DNA of 16,391 nucleotides from Dunaliella salina (GCA_002284615.2 MU069525.1:551576-567966), one strand, 5' to 3'; shown: positions 1 to 7,652, counted from the stretch's first letter. The notes: a model not told the origin generated them from the sequence alone. Made by a program: numbers and translations.

Positions 1-37
<37 letters not shown>
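1..37. repeat. (CA)n microsatellite, cut by the window edge
   Basis: Uninterrupted AC dinucleotides from the first base. The tract lies just upstream of a good splice acceptor (GTGCCGGTGCAG ending at 52), so it probably sits at the 3' end of an intron. Its true length is unknown because it runs off the window. Confidence 0.95.
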
Positions 38-39
<2 letters not shown>

Positions 40-52
40 CGTGCCGGTGCAG

Positions 53-190
53 TTCAATGGCTTTGGCGCTGCCACAGCAGCCGCCAGGGCCAATGCACAG
101 AACCTGGCACCCCTCTCTGGTGCTGCTGGCGCGCCCGTGGTTGGCATTGGCAGGCAGTCCCAGAGCGGGGCAGGCATCATTGAACAACAG
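53..190 (+). CDS. Internal exon of a Gln/Gly/Ala-rich FG-containing protein
   Basis: This stretch is open for exactly 46 codons between an acceptor (CAG ending at 52) and a donor (CAG/GTGTGA at 190/191), phase 0 at both ends. The product starts FNGFGAATAAARANAQ and ends GAGIIEQQ. It is low in charged residues and rich in Ala, Gly and Gln, like the terminal exon at 867-1276. The FG dipeptides recall FG-repeat nucleoporins, but two or three FG pairs are weak evidence. The in-frame stop lies just inside the proposed intron (GTG TGA), which supports the exon end. Upstream exons lie outside the window. Confidence 0.55.
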
Positions 191-230
191 GTGTGACCTG
201 GGGCAGGCATTGACGGGGCAGGCATTGCGT
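172..230 (+). repeat. Short imperfect GGGGCAGGCATTG repeats
   Basis: The string GGGCAGGCAT recurs three times between about 172 and 228, with the last two units 18 bases apart. The array spans the exon/intron boundary at 190. It is a small local tandem expansion with no inferred function. Confidence 0.6.
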
Positions 231-306
231 GTGAAATGGTCAATTGGGCAGGCCAGCAGGTCCCAACAGGTCCCGATTTTAATTACACGGAATGCTCACT
301 GGGTGC

Positions 307-369
307 ATGCATCAGATTGTAACATGCATGCACATGCATCAGATTGGAACATGCATGCACATGCATCAC
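307..369. repeat. 27-bp tandem repeat rich in ATGCAT
   Basis: Two 27-base units (307-333 and 334-360), differing at one position, plus a 9-base partial unit. Each carries two copies of the palindrome ATGCAT. It lies in the presumed intron between 190 and 540. Confidence 0.9.
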
Positions 370-539
370 ATGGGCTTGAGGTTGCAAGGTGACAAGAGAG
401 AAAAAGGCCATCAGTCAACACGCGCGACTGCCAGGCCTCATGCACCACATGGGCTTGGCTTATTGCTCGCCTGCTTGTGATGCCTGTCATGTGCGTGTGC
501 TGACCTGCATCTAAATAATGATCTGGTATGCTCGTCAAG

Positions 540-681
540 ACCATCAGTGCCTCTGGCTGCTTGGAAATGGCAACAGAGTTGCATGAGGCCCACCAGCACC
601 TGGATAGCCTTGTCTGGCATGAGGATCATGCTAACGCTCGACATGGTGTCAGTGAAACACTGCGCGCTTGCTCTGCGATAA
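540..681 (+). CDS. Tentative middle exon of the same gene
   Basis: A 142-base open stretch between a possible acceptor (CTCGTCAAG ending at 539) and a possible donor GTGAGC at 682. It starts in phase 0, matching the exon ending at 190, and leaves one base, matching the phase of the exon starting at 867. The product contains EMATELHEAHQHLDSLVW, an ordinary mixed-charge, helix-like composition unlike the flanking exons. The pyrimidine tract before the acceptor is poor. The open frame continues past the donor through a diverged 36-base tandem repeat at about 687-760, so a longer exon or a different structure is possible. Confidence 0.3.
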
Positions 682-866
682 GTGAGCAATGTTTTGCAGT
701 GAAAAAGGGCTCTATGAGTGGCGTGCAATGCTTTGCAGCAAAAAGGGGCGCTGCAAGTGGTGCGCAAAACTTATCAATCAATGTGCAACGACCCTCGTGC
801 TCATGGTGGACATGCAGGGCGGCCGGCAGGCCAGGCAGCCCCCCTTGGCATCTGTTCTTCGCACAG

Positions 867-1276
867 AGGCCGCTGCATCGCCCTCCGTATCGGAAGGGGT
901 ATCGACTTCCATACAGCCTTCGCTCAGAGGGCCCTCCATACCACCGCAACAGCAGCAGCAGGCAGGGGGGTTTTCGTTTGGACAGCATGCGGACCAGCAG
1001 CACGGCGCTAGTGGCGACAGCTTTGCTTTTGATGTGGGCCAGCAGCGCGGAGACAGTGCCAACAGCTTTGCTTTTGATGTAGGCCAGCAGCCTCAAACCC
1101 GCCCGCAGCACACTGCGACGCCACCTCAGCAGCAACCGCAGCACGGGGGACAAGCGGGTGGTGGTTTGCAACATCAACAGCAACAACCGCCGCGCGGGGG
1201 TCCAGCGGGTGGTAGTTTGATGGCTCGGGCACGGGAGCGCATGGCTAGCCATGCAAGTGGCAGCCCTGGCTCGTGA
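867..1276 (+). CDS. Terminal exon of a Gln-rich protein with FSFGQ / SFAFDVGQQ repeats
   Basis: Follows the acceptor TCTTCGCACAG ending at 866 and runs open for about 136 codons to TGA at 1274-1276. The product is Ser/Thr-rich at first, then has poly-Gln (QQQQQ), GGFSFGQH, two copies of SFAFDVGQQ in a 45-base (15-residue) tandem repeat, and Gln/Pro/Gly-rich segments. It ends in MASHASGSPGS. This looks like an intrinsically disordered C-terminus. FSFG recalls FG nucleoporins; other disordered Q-rich regulators fit equally well. No clear polyadenylation signal is seen nearby. Confidence 0.6.
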
Positions 1277-2540
1277 ACTCTTTTATCTCTACATGGATAA
1301 TCTTGCAATCAGACGAATAGATAAAAGGCATTTTGCGTCTGTAGCCTGGCCTGGCTCTGACCTGAATACTTGCTACTGCACAAATAATGAGAAGAAAGGC
1401 TCCTGGATTGGGCACCCAGGAGCATGGCCTGCAATCCTCTGGGACCTCATGGGCCCTATCTCTGGCCTCCCCCGGGCTGAGTATGTTTAAGATCCGAGCT
1501 AGGTTACTGGTCAGGATAGTTGCAGCTGGCGTGGGCTTTCCTTCTCATTTTGCACGAAGCATAACTATCTCGTGTACTCTTTGCTTTTTAACTTGCTTGT
1601 TTCTGTGAGTGGGCAAAAAGAACACTCCTTTCATTTACAAGACAGACAGACAGACAAAACATTGTACAACTTGAGGTTTTGAAATGTCTGTCCTGCTTCT
1701 TCTGTCCGCAGCAAAAGTTCTTCTTGCATTGAGGACACTGCGCCCTCGATCTTGCTACTAAGATGCAAACCATTGAAATCAAGAGTTTTTTATCACTATC
1801 AGGGTCTGGTACCGAGAGCTTCCATAACCCCTCCACACAAAGTAAAAGTCTGTGCTGGACAGCAACTAGCATGCATTCAGGAAAGACCCAACAATTAGCA
1901 CTGATGCAAGCAGTGAGTCCCACCAACCTCTCCTCCCAGGATTGCGCCTCACTCTCCTGTAAGCTGCATGTTCCCTCGCACATCCCCCTCATCCCCCATT
2001 GCTTAAATTGCCAAATTGGGTGGCAAGTATTGTGCTGTTAAATCATGTTGAGGTCTTGACGGCATGATATTTTTGTTTGGTTGCAATTTTGAGGGCCTTT
2101 TCTATAATTAAGCCAATTTTCAGGAGGAAACCCTTTCCCACAGGGTTGCTTGTCTGTGTGCCTTCAACGCTATGCTTAAGCTTCGGTATTGCAACCCTCT
2201 TGAAGGACCATGGTACAAACTTCTCACAGTCCCCCTTGGCCAACTCTCTGACACCTGACCATCCTTTTAGCCGTAGACCAGAACCTGGACTGGGCTGTGA
2301 GGCTCTCCTTATAGGACTTAGGATCTTGTGCCTGCTCATTCTTCTGTCTTGGTGCGTAGGAGCTGTGCCTTTCCGCGTGAGCCCCTTTTTTCCTCTCTTT
2401 TGCGCCTGCCTGTCAGTCTTTCTTTTCAGGAAATCTATCTCTTTCTTCCAGCCTAAGACATCTAAGAAACGGCACTGTGACCTCTGCCGCCATCTATTTT
2501 GGGATACCTCCACCTAAGTACACCTGCCAGTGGGACCTTT
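1277..2540. other. Region without a recognisable gene
   Basis: Nothing here can be named. A minus-strand open frame (1588-1992, 134 codons) contains a C-x2-C-x13-H-x5-C pattern at about 1665-1740 that could be a zinc-finger remnant, but part of the frame reads through a short (GACA)n tract at 1640-1660. The stretch 2043-2517 is open on both strands for about 150 codons: the plus reading is hydrophobic, the minus reading very basic. Neither matches a family I know, and codon pattern alone does not decide the strand. It could include decayed transposon sequence. Confidence 0.4.
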
Positions 2541-2848
2541 GGATCTTTGCTGTATGGAACATCAGCTCGAGTCCATCTCAACAACCACAACAAAGACTGG
2601 GTACAAGGCCTAGCAGACGATATACCAGAAGCCACAGAGTAGAAGCTGAAGGAAGTCAGCAGCCACCCTGTCCTAAATCCCATGCATGCTAATATGCCAG
2701 GTTTCAGTAACTGGAACACCTCCCATTTGACAAACAGCACGTCTTTAAATACCCAAAATCTCCACACATGAGTATCCAAGATACAGACTTGCTACCCAGC
2801 GAATCCTGTACCATCCTTAGCCTCGAAGTTGCTGACTGGAGGACATGG

Positions 2849-3534
2849 TCATACACAGATGGCAGCTGCCTTATCCAGATCGGCAAGCAAGAAATTGGGC
2901 AGGCGTCTGCTACCCACTTACTGAGAGCAAGAATTTTGTAGAACCAAGCGGCGCTGGGATTACCAACACCATCATTAAGGCTGAATTAGCAGCAATTGCC
3001 GCTGCTATCATCACCGAGTATGCAAGCATTGCATCAGACAGCCTCACGTCTTTCAATCAAAAATGTATACAACTTCTTTGCTCTGAGAAACACCTGAGGC
3101 ATATACAAGGAGACATCCTTAAAATGATTTCATTTCTTATTAGCAACTCTCGTACCAAAATTCAATTGTATAAAATGAAGTCTCATGCATGCATCGCTGG
3201 TAATGAATGCGCAGATGCCATTGCAAAGCATCAGGCAAAGCAAGCCAACAACTGCATGGCAGATACCGAGATCCCCGTTGTAGGTCCTGGAGGATATACA
3301 CATATTTTTGGGTTAGCCAAGGATATACACATATTTTTTGGGTTAGCCAAGGAAGAAAAAAGAGTGCATGCCGCGGGTCCATCTGCAGGTCCCCACCTGC
3401 CCCCAAGCCCACCTATCTCCCCAATCTTCAAGATGCTCTCAAATCCCACATGCATTGTAATCACAAATGGATTGGATGCACCAACGCCAAAACAGGTTAC
3501 TACTCTTACTATCAAAACTGATTACCGCAAGTAG
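2849..3534 (+). pseudogene. RNase H domain of the LINE, frameshifted
   Basis: RNase H would remove the RNA strand of the cDNA hybrid during target-primed reverse transcription. All four acidic positions are visible: Asp in SYTDGSC (codon 2858-2860), Glu in IKAELAAI (2983-2985), Asp in IASDSLTS (3037-3039) and Asp in GNECADAIAK (3214-3216), the last after KMKSHACIAG. The first motif is in a different frame from the rest; a single missing base in the G run at about 2896-2899 explains this. After the domain the frame runs through a tandem duplication and ends at TAG 3532-3534. Confidence 0.85.
3292..3350. repeat. 29/30-bp tandem duplication inside the LINE
   Basis: GGATATACACATATTTTTGG...TTAGCCAA occurs at 3292-3320 and again at 3321-3350, differing by one T in the homopolymer. 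The units are nearly identical although the LINE around them is degraded, so the duplication is probably younger than the insertion. Confidence 0.9.
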
Positions 3535-3948
3535 ATAGAAAAAATCAGCAATGCCTTCAGAAATATGCCCAACATCTCTGCACCCATGAAGCGTACCACC
3601 CTGCAGTATTGCAAAGGCACCCTAAAATCAAAAACATGCAGTCCATTTTAAAAGGTCTGCTGACCCAACATGCCCTCTTCCAGGCTGCCATCAATTGACA
3701 GCACGCTCCACATGCTCTAAGGCTGCCAGAACCATGTCATCTCCAACATGAAAACTGAATGTCATAACATTGCAGGCAGAATGATTACAAAAGCACTCAG
3801 CAAAAGCCCTGTGGGAGCAGGCCTGGTCAACAGACATAGGAAGTGATTTTAAACTTGCACAACACAACCTCCAACTCCCGACACATGCCTCAAGCAGAAC
3901 TGTACCTAGTCACTTCTTCCCTCATAACCTTCAAGAGAGGAGAAGACA
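3535..3948 (+). pseudogene. Degraded LINE segment with CCHC-type remnant
   Basis: No long open frame, but frame-jumping translation gives HPKIKNMQSILKG, then GTLKSKTCSPF, then STLHML*GCQNHVISNMKTE and IAGRMITKALSKSP. The His-x4-Cys half of the CCHC motif that precedes restriction-like endonuclease domains is retained at about 3711-3728. The Cys-x2-Cys half has been lost through substitutions, and the motif now holds a TAA stop. This segment links the RNase H and nuclease domains into one element. Confidence 0.65.
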
Positions 3949-4473
3949 AGTCGACCAGATGCTATTTTGAAAACCCCTTATAATGCCAAGCCTACTTCTA
4001 ACCACGTTTCTCCTATCCGTTCACATCACGCTTTGTGCAGATCCACACTGAGGACCACAAGAACTAGCTGCGTGAGGCAACCCCATGAACTTTATGCAAA
4101 TGAACGCCAGGTGCAGCTAATAGAAATCAAGTTCCGTGAAGACACAAGGCCAGAGCATCAGTTGAATGCGGCAAAGCAGCAGCATGCAGAACTTTGTAAA
4201 CTCATTGATGCTAAAGCTGTTACAGTTCACCCTATTCTCCTGGGTGTAGGTGGAACTATTTACGCTGAGCATACCCTGAAGCAATCCAAACAACTGGGAC
4301 TGTATCACCAGCGTGCCACTAGGCTTGCTCAACAACTTCATGCCCATTCTGTTCAATATGCCCACAAATTTGTTTCCACACGTCGCGCTATCAAAAACAA
4401 GAGTACCTCCCACAGCTAGGTTCCAGAGCCAAGTGCTTCTAGTAATCCTCCGATCCCCACTAGCCTGCCTTGA
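3949..4473 (+). pseudogene. Restriction-like endonuclease domain and C-terminus of the LINE
   Basis: The open frame from about 3928 to 4419 contains SRPDAIL (Asp codon 3958-3960) and, 54 codons later, VQLIEIKFREDTRP (Glu 4123-4125, Lys 4129-4131). Together these fit a PD-(D/E)XK nuclease core, with ILLGVGGTIYAEHTL and LHAHSVQYAHKF further on. Such domains nick the genomic target for LINE insertion. The frame stops at TAG 4417-4419. Beyond it the same frame is open for 17 codons (VPEPSASSNPPIPTSLP) to TGA 4471-4473, so the TAG is probably a premature stop. Catalytic residues are intact here, unlike in the second copy near 6425. Confidence 0.75.
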
Positions 4474-4600
4474 ATCATACCTTGTGGTGGAGGGGACTTG
4501 CAGCTTTTTTATGAGTCACTGTGTCTCCTTTTCCTTAATTGATGTAGGAAGAGTTTCTCTGCCTACATAGTTTTTCTTGTTTTTTCTTTTCTTTCTTGTA
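4474..4600 (+). other. LINE 3' UTR
   Basis: T-rich sequence after the ORF end. The block TCCTTAATTGATGTAGGAAG...CTCTGCCTACATAG at 4529-4570 recurs in diverged form at 5885-5925, which marks it as a shared retrotransposon 3' tail. Confidence 0.6.
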
Positions 4601-4603
4601 GGG

Positions 4604-4670
4604 AATCAGATCAAGCTTTCCGGAGTTACCCCGAAAACTTTCGGGACCGGATATCTTCGGATTTCTGATT
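4604..4670 (+). other. Nested hairpin at the LINE/SINE junction
   Basis: Three nested perfect stems: AATCAGA (4604-4610) with TCTGATT (4664-4670), TCCGG (4619-4623) with CCGGA (4647-4651), and CCCGAAA (4630-4636) with TTTCGGG (4639-4645). This is more ordered than chance would give and could be an RNA structure recognised by a LINE reverse transcriptase. The role is inferred. Confidence 0.6.
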
Positions 4671-4671
4671 G

Positions 4672-4728
4672 TAGCCTAACGGGTGAAACGCGGCCCTAGT
4701 GAATGTGGGAGGTCTGGGGTTCGATCCC
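4672..4728 (+). promoter_or_regulatory. Internal Pol III promoter (A and B boxes)
   Basis: A box at 4672-4683 and B box at 4718-4728, about 35 bases apart, a spacing close to that of tRNA genes. It would drive Pol III transcription of the SINE-like unit if still active. Confidence 0.5.
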
Positions 4729-4833
4729 GGGTGCCAGTGAGGATTTGCCTTGAGCAAGTGGGTCCTTACCTCAATCAATGCTATCGGCAGTGTCTAACAG
4801 CGTAGCTTTTCCTTTTCCTTTCCACCATAGTAG

Positions 4834-4965
4834 AAAAAGAAGAAGAAGAAGAAGAAGAAGAAGAAGAAGAAGAAGAAGAAGAAGAAGAAGAAGGAGAAGA
4901 AGAAGAAGAAGAAGAAGAAGAAGAAGAAGAAGAAGAAGAAGAAGAAGAAGAAGAAGAAGAAGAAG
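4834..4965. repeat. (GAA)n microsatellite
   Basis: About 130 bases of GAA/AAG repeats with one GGAGAA interruption near 4891. The long poly-Arg, poly-Lys-like and poly-Ser open frames across it are products of the repeat, not genes. It continues the tail of the SINE-like unit. Confidence 0.95.
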
Positions 4966-5029
4966 CAGTGCCGAAACTGAGAGTGAGCCCAACCATGGAA
5001 AAAGCAAAAAAAAACATGCAGGTGATGAG

Positions 5030-5782
5030 TTTTGCCACAGCTGACAGAGGCTCCACTATGCTGCACAATACACTTTCCCCGACACCACTGACATAGCAGT
5101 GGTAGCTCTCAACCCAAACAATTGCCTTGCTAACAAAGAGGTCAGCAAATTCCTCTCGATTCATCCAAGGATTGTCCTTGAACAGATCAATTAAATTAAT
5201 CATTGCACATGGAGAGTTTGCGCACAAGAGCTTGCCAATAGATTCAATAACTTGAAGTCTTCCACCCTTTGAAGATGCATACTTTGTAATTTCATGCACA
5301 ATTTTAATTGTATTGTACTAAGATGCTTGTATTCATCAACGTGTGCATCGCAAACTAAAAGGTGCGCTGAGGGCCTTTTGGGATGGATGCCAAAATGACT
5401 CCAAGGTTTGCAGGAACCCTGGATCAGGGCATACAAGTCCCTGGAAACATTTCTCAAAATGTGCCTGGCTGAAAATAATCATCATTGGTGCTGGATCATC
5501 TGTCGGGCATAAAAGTTGCCCTGATGATGTCTGTGTGCGCTCTTTACCAAGCTGGCAAGGTGAAGCCTTGACCATAACATAACCCTCTGAGAGAAAAATA
5601 CGCCACTTTGCACGCCATCCTCTGAATTTCTGAAGTTTGTGGATGCCTTGGCTCAGGATTGACCGTTAAAGCACTTATAAGCCTGCTTACAAACCTCTAG
5701 CCCATTTCGTATAATATGCCCCAAATTGCTTTGCTTTAAGGCGTGCAGTAGAAAAACATACCACTGCTCACAGCAAAACTTC
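5030..5782 (-). pseudogene. Decayed minus-strand coding relic, family unknown
   Basis: Reading the minus strand from 5782 downwards, one frame reads coherently (QWYVFLLHALKQSNLGHIIR, then SARHILRNVSRDLYALIQGS, then HLLVCDAHVDEYKHLSTIQ), interrupted by stops at 5653-5655 and 5479-5484. Near 5310 the sense moves to another frame: KIVHEITKYASSKGGRLQVI, IGKLLCANSPCAMINLIDLF, DNPWMNREEFADLF. That frame continues to about 5030 before entering the (GAA)n tract. Natural composition, helix-like segments and smooth continuation across the shift suggest a broken protein-coding sequence. It could be a host pseudogene or part of a DNA transposon. I do not recognise the family. An overlapping open frame at 5339-5665 is a competing reading. 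Confidence 0.45.
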
Positions 5783-5829
5783 TAGAGATGGATCCCTCCA
5801 GTAACCTTCAATGTTTCTATAGCCCTCTT

Positions 5830-6010
5830 TTTACCTATGTGGTGCAGGAATCTTAGGGTTTCCTTGAGCCAAAGAGTCTCTGTTCCCTTAATTGATGAAG
5901 GGGCAGATTCCTCTGACTGCACAGTTCCCCTTATTACTTCTCCCTATTAGCTCCTAGATTAGTCTAGACTATGCCTATGGGTCTCCGAGCCCGTAGTGAG
6001 ACTCTAACTT
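5830..6010 (+). mobile_element. Second LINE 3'-tail remnant
   Basis: CCTTAATTGATGAAGGGGCAG...CTCTGACTGCACAGTTCCC (about 5885-5930) aligns with the LINE 3' UTR at 4527-4572, and GTGGTGCAGG just upstream resembles GTGGTGGAGG at 4484. It represents another copy of a related element whose ORF is absent or unrecognisable. The string AGTCTAGACT, a 10-bp palindrome, lies at about 5961-5970. Confidence 0.5.
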
Positions 6011-6189
6011 GTTTTTAGGGGTGTTTTCTTCATGCCACAGCCAGAGGCTGCCCAGGCATTGTCTTTACCATTTGTTGCGTGTGAGCGGGTCATGAAAGAA
6101 AGGAAAGCTCCAAAGGAAATGAAAGCTACCCACAACAAATAAGGAAGGGTGGCACTCAACATTGATTAAGCAATCAGCAAAGGAGACTT

Positions 6190-6620
6190 TGGACCTTGCA
6201 TTTTTACCGTGGATGCATGCAACACAGGATGGCAATGCTCCTTTGAGATGGAAGCTGCTGAAAATGTCCAACGAAATATTCCACATCGGGTGCTCCCACC
6301 TGGACAGCCACCAAAAACACAGCTCAGTCGCCCTGATGGCTTTAAAATTATACCCCTGGAAGGCAGAGACTCCACCCATCACCCAAGAGACATGAATCCC
6401 AGAGACAGAGGCATCCACCTCATTAAGCCGAAATTTTACTCAGACACCAAGCCTGAACGAAGTCCCCTGTACAAAAAAACTGCACAAAACAGCACGCAAA
6501 CATTACCGAGCCTACGCACAAAAACCCTCCGAGGCACACACTGCAATAACTGGGGTTTGGGGGGGGGGGAGGGGTTTCAAAAGACAGGGCACTTACAGGA
6601 GAGCAAGGCACACTGGACGG
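6190..6620 (+). pseudogene. Remnant of a second, diverged LINE endonuclease domain
   Basis: The plus frame open from about 6209 to 6628 contains VLPPGQPPKTQLSRPDGFKI (Asp codon 6335-6337) and RDRGIHLIKPKFYSDTKPE at 6401-6457. These align with RPDAIL and VQLIEIKFREDTRPE of the first LINE. The catalytic Glu of the E-x-K motif is Lys here (6425-6427), so a nuclease would be dead. The frame then enters low-complexity sequence and a G tract. The copy belongs to a different subfamily from the first. A minus-strand open frame over 6065-6418 is considered a shadow. Confidence 0.55.
6552..6574 (+). other. G tract with quadruplex-like pattern
   Basis: GGGG, TTT, eleven G, A, GGGG on the plus strand. 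The runs are enough for a G-quadruplex in principle. No regulatory context is visible, and homopolymer length may be unreliable in the assembly. Confidence 0.5.
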
Positions 6621-6881
6621 ATGGCTGACGACCTGCCGGACCCAATCCGAGCATGCCTCAGTTGGTGGGACTCACTGCCCGCATCAGTGCTAAATGATTT
6701 TTCCTTCAAGCATGCTTGTAGTTGTCCAGAGTACACTTTCACTTTCACTTTTAAGCCCATGACCCCACCCCACTACAGATTTCAGATCGAGATAATTACA
6801 GCAGGTAGAAAAAGAAAATTGGTCCAGCAAGGAGAGAGAAAGGGCAAGATGATAGCCCTACTCAGTTATGCCTCATGTGTC
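6621..6881 (+). other. Unassigned open stretch before the TIR element
   Basis: An ATG-initiated frame of 93 codons (6621-6902) starts MADDLPDPIRACLSWWD. It ends inside the left terminal repeat of the next element, so its C-terminus cannot be ancestral. Its first half has ordinary composition, the second half contains a TTTCAC repeat. No family was recognised. Confidence 0.25.
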
Positions 6882-6919
6882 GGAAAGTGTGGTTTGGTCT
6901 GATGTAGGCCTGATTCAGG
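6882..6919 (+). repeat. Left terminal inverted repeat
   Basis: Pairs with 8122-8158. The first 13 bases are perfectly inverted and the last 11 are identical to the inverse of the right-hand copy; the middle differs by several changes and one gap. Confidence 0.8.
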
Positions 6920-6955
6920 ACAGTTGTTTCTGATTTGAACCTGAATCATGAGGGA

Positions 6956-7440
6956 GGTCTGATCTGGACCTGATCCACCCCTGATTCAGGATGGGAAACG
7001 CCTGATTCAGAACTGCCTTACGGTAATCTTGTTGGCTTACTTGATGCAGGTCTGAATCAGTTCTGATGTACACCTGGGTCAGGATGAACAATGCCTGATT
7101 CAGAACTGCCTTTTTAATCTATTTTGCGTACTCGGAGCAGGTCTGTTCTAGACCTGATGCACACCTGATTCAGGATGAAGATCGCCTGACTCAGGGCTGC
7201 CTCTTTTTATCTAATTTGCCTACTTGGAACAGGTCTGAATCAGTTTTGATATACACCTGATTCAGGATGGACAACCCCTGATTCAGAACTGCCTTTTTTG
7301 TAAACTAGTTGGCTTCCTGATCTGTACCTGATCCAGATCTGATTCAATCAGGACCTTGCCTGTTTAAGAACTGCCTGCTTCAACCCACTCCTACCAACTT
7401 CCTGGAGGTCTAAGTCAGTTCTGAAGTGCACCTGATTCAT
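6956..7440 (+). repeat. Degenerate 87-93 bp tandem array with palindromic core
   Basis: Units begin with GGTCTGAATCAGTTCTGAT or variants at 6956, 7049, 7140, 7232, 7319 and 7407, giving periods of 93, 91, 92, 87 and 88 bases. A truncated unit starts at 6896. A typical unit continues ACACCTGATTCAGGATG, then CCTGATTCAGAACTGCC, a T run and GGCTTACTTGG-like sequence. Exact CCTGAWTCAGG occurs at 6909, 6980, 7164 and 7256 here, and at 7452 and 8122 elsewhere in the element. Confidence 0.85.
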
Positions 7441-7588
7441 GGGTGTTTGCACCTGAATCAGGAAACCTCAACTAATAAAGTGTCTTTGCACCATGTATGG
7501 CCCCCTAAAGGCCACTTGTCTGCTGCATACTCGCTAACATCAAGGAAGACAGGAAATTCTTTGGGAAGTGTAAAACACGTGCGCGCGT

Positions 7589-7589
<1 letters not shown>

Positions 7590-7651
<62 letters not shown>

Positions 7652-7652
7652 N

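Larger units (their letters stand above)
2545..4600 (+). mobile_element. 5'-truncated, decayed non-LTR retrotransposon (Dualen/RandI-like)
   Basis: The plus strand carries the 3' part of a LINE ORF2, assembled from several frames. In order: a linker (RVHLNNHNKDWVQGLADDIP at about 2560-2620), RNase H (about 2849-3240), a CCHC-type remnant ending HML*GCQNHV (about 3706-3745), a restriction-like endonuclease domain (about 3949-4470) and a 3' UTR. The reverse transcriptase is missing, as expected for 5' truncation on insertion. At least one frameshift (about 2897) and several in-frame stops make it non-functional. RNase H together with a C-terminal restriction-like nuclease is the layout described for Dualen/RandI of Chlamydomonas. 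Clade placement is by remembered similarity, without RT sequence. Confidence 0.8.
4604..4833 (+). mobile_element. tRNA-derived SINE-like unit with Pol III boxes
   Basis: TAGCCTAACGGG at 4672-4683 matches the Pol III A box with one mismatch. GGTTCGATCCC at 4718-4728 matches the B box with one mismatch and sits in a T-arm-like stem (CTGGG/CCCGG). No acceptor stem pairs around it, so it is not an intact tRNA gene. It follows directly on the LINE 3' UTR and ends in the (GAA)n tract, a common form of SINE tail. It may be a separate SINE sharing the LINE tail or the terminal part of the LINE. Confidence 0.6.

Noticed and set aside
307..369. CRISPR array
   Set aside because: The 27-bp units are adjacent with no spacers, and the context is eukaryotic.
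626..1252. 208-codon minus-strand open frame
   Set aside because: It is the antisense of the Gln-rich exon; CAG-rich coding DNA gives long Leu-rich antisense frames.
2043..2517. Start of the LINE reverse transcriptase
   Set aside because: No RT motif (such as Y-x-D-D with flanking blocks) is visible in any frame. LINE similarity begins at about 2545.
4664..4700. Hammerhead ribozyme-like core (CTGAT ... GTGAAAC)
   Set aside because: The first core box reads CTGATTG, not CTGANGA, and stem II pairs over only two bases. The same bases form a good Pol III A box.
4664..4740. Functional tRNA gene
   Set aside because: The T arm is good, but there is no acceptor stem and no convincing anticodon arm.
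4771..5044. Long open frames of poly-Arg, poly-Leu, poly-Ser or poly-Phe
   Set aside because: They are translations of the (GAA)n repeat in different frames.
6065..6418. 117-codon minus-strand open frame
   Set aside because: The plus strand carries recognisable LINE nuclease motifs over the same bases.
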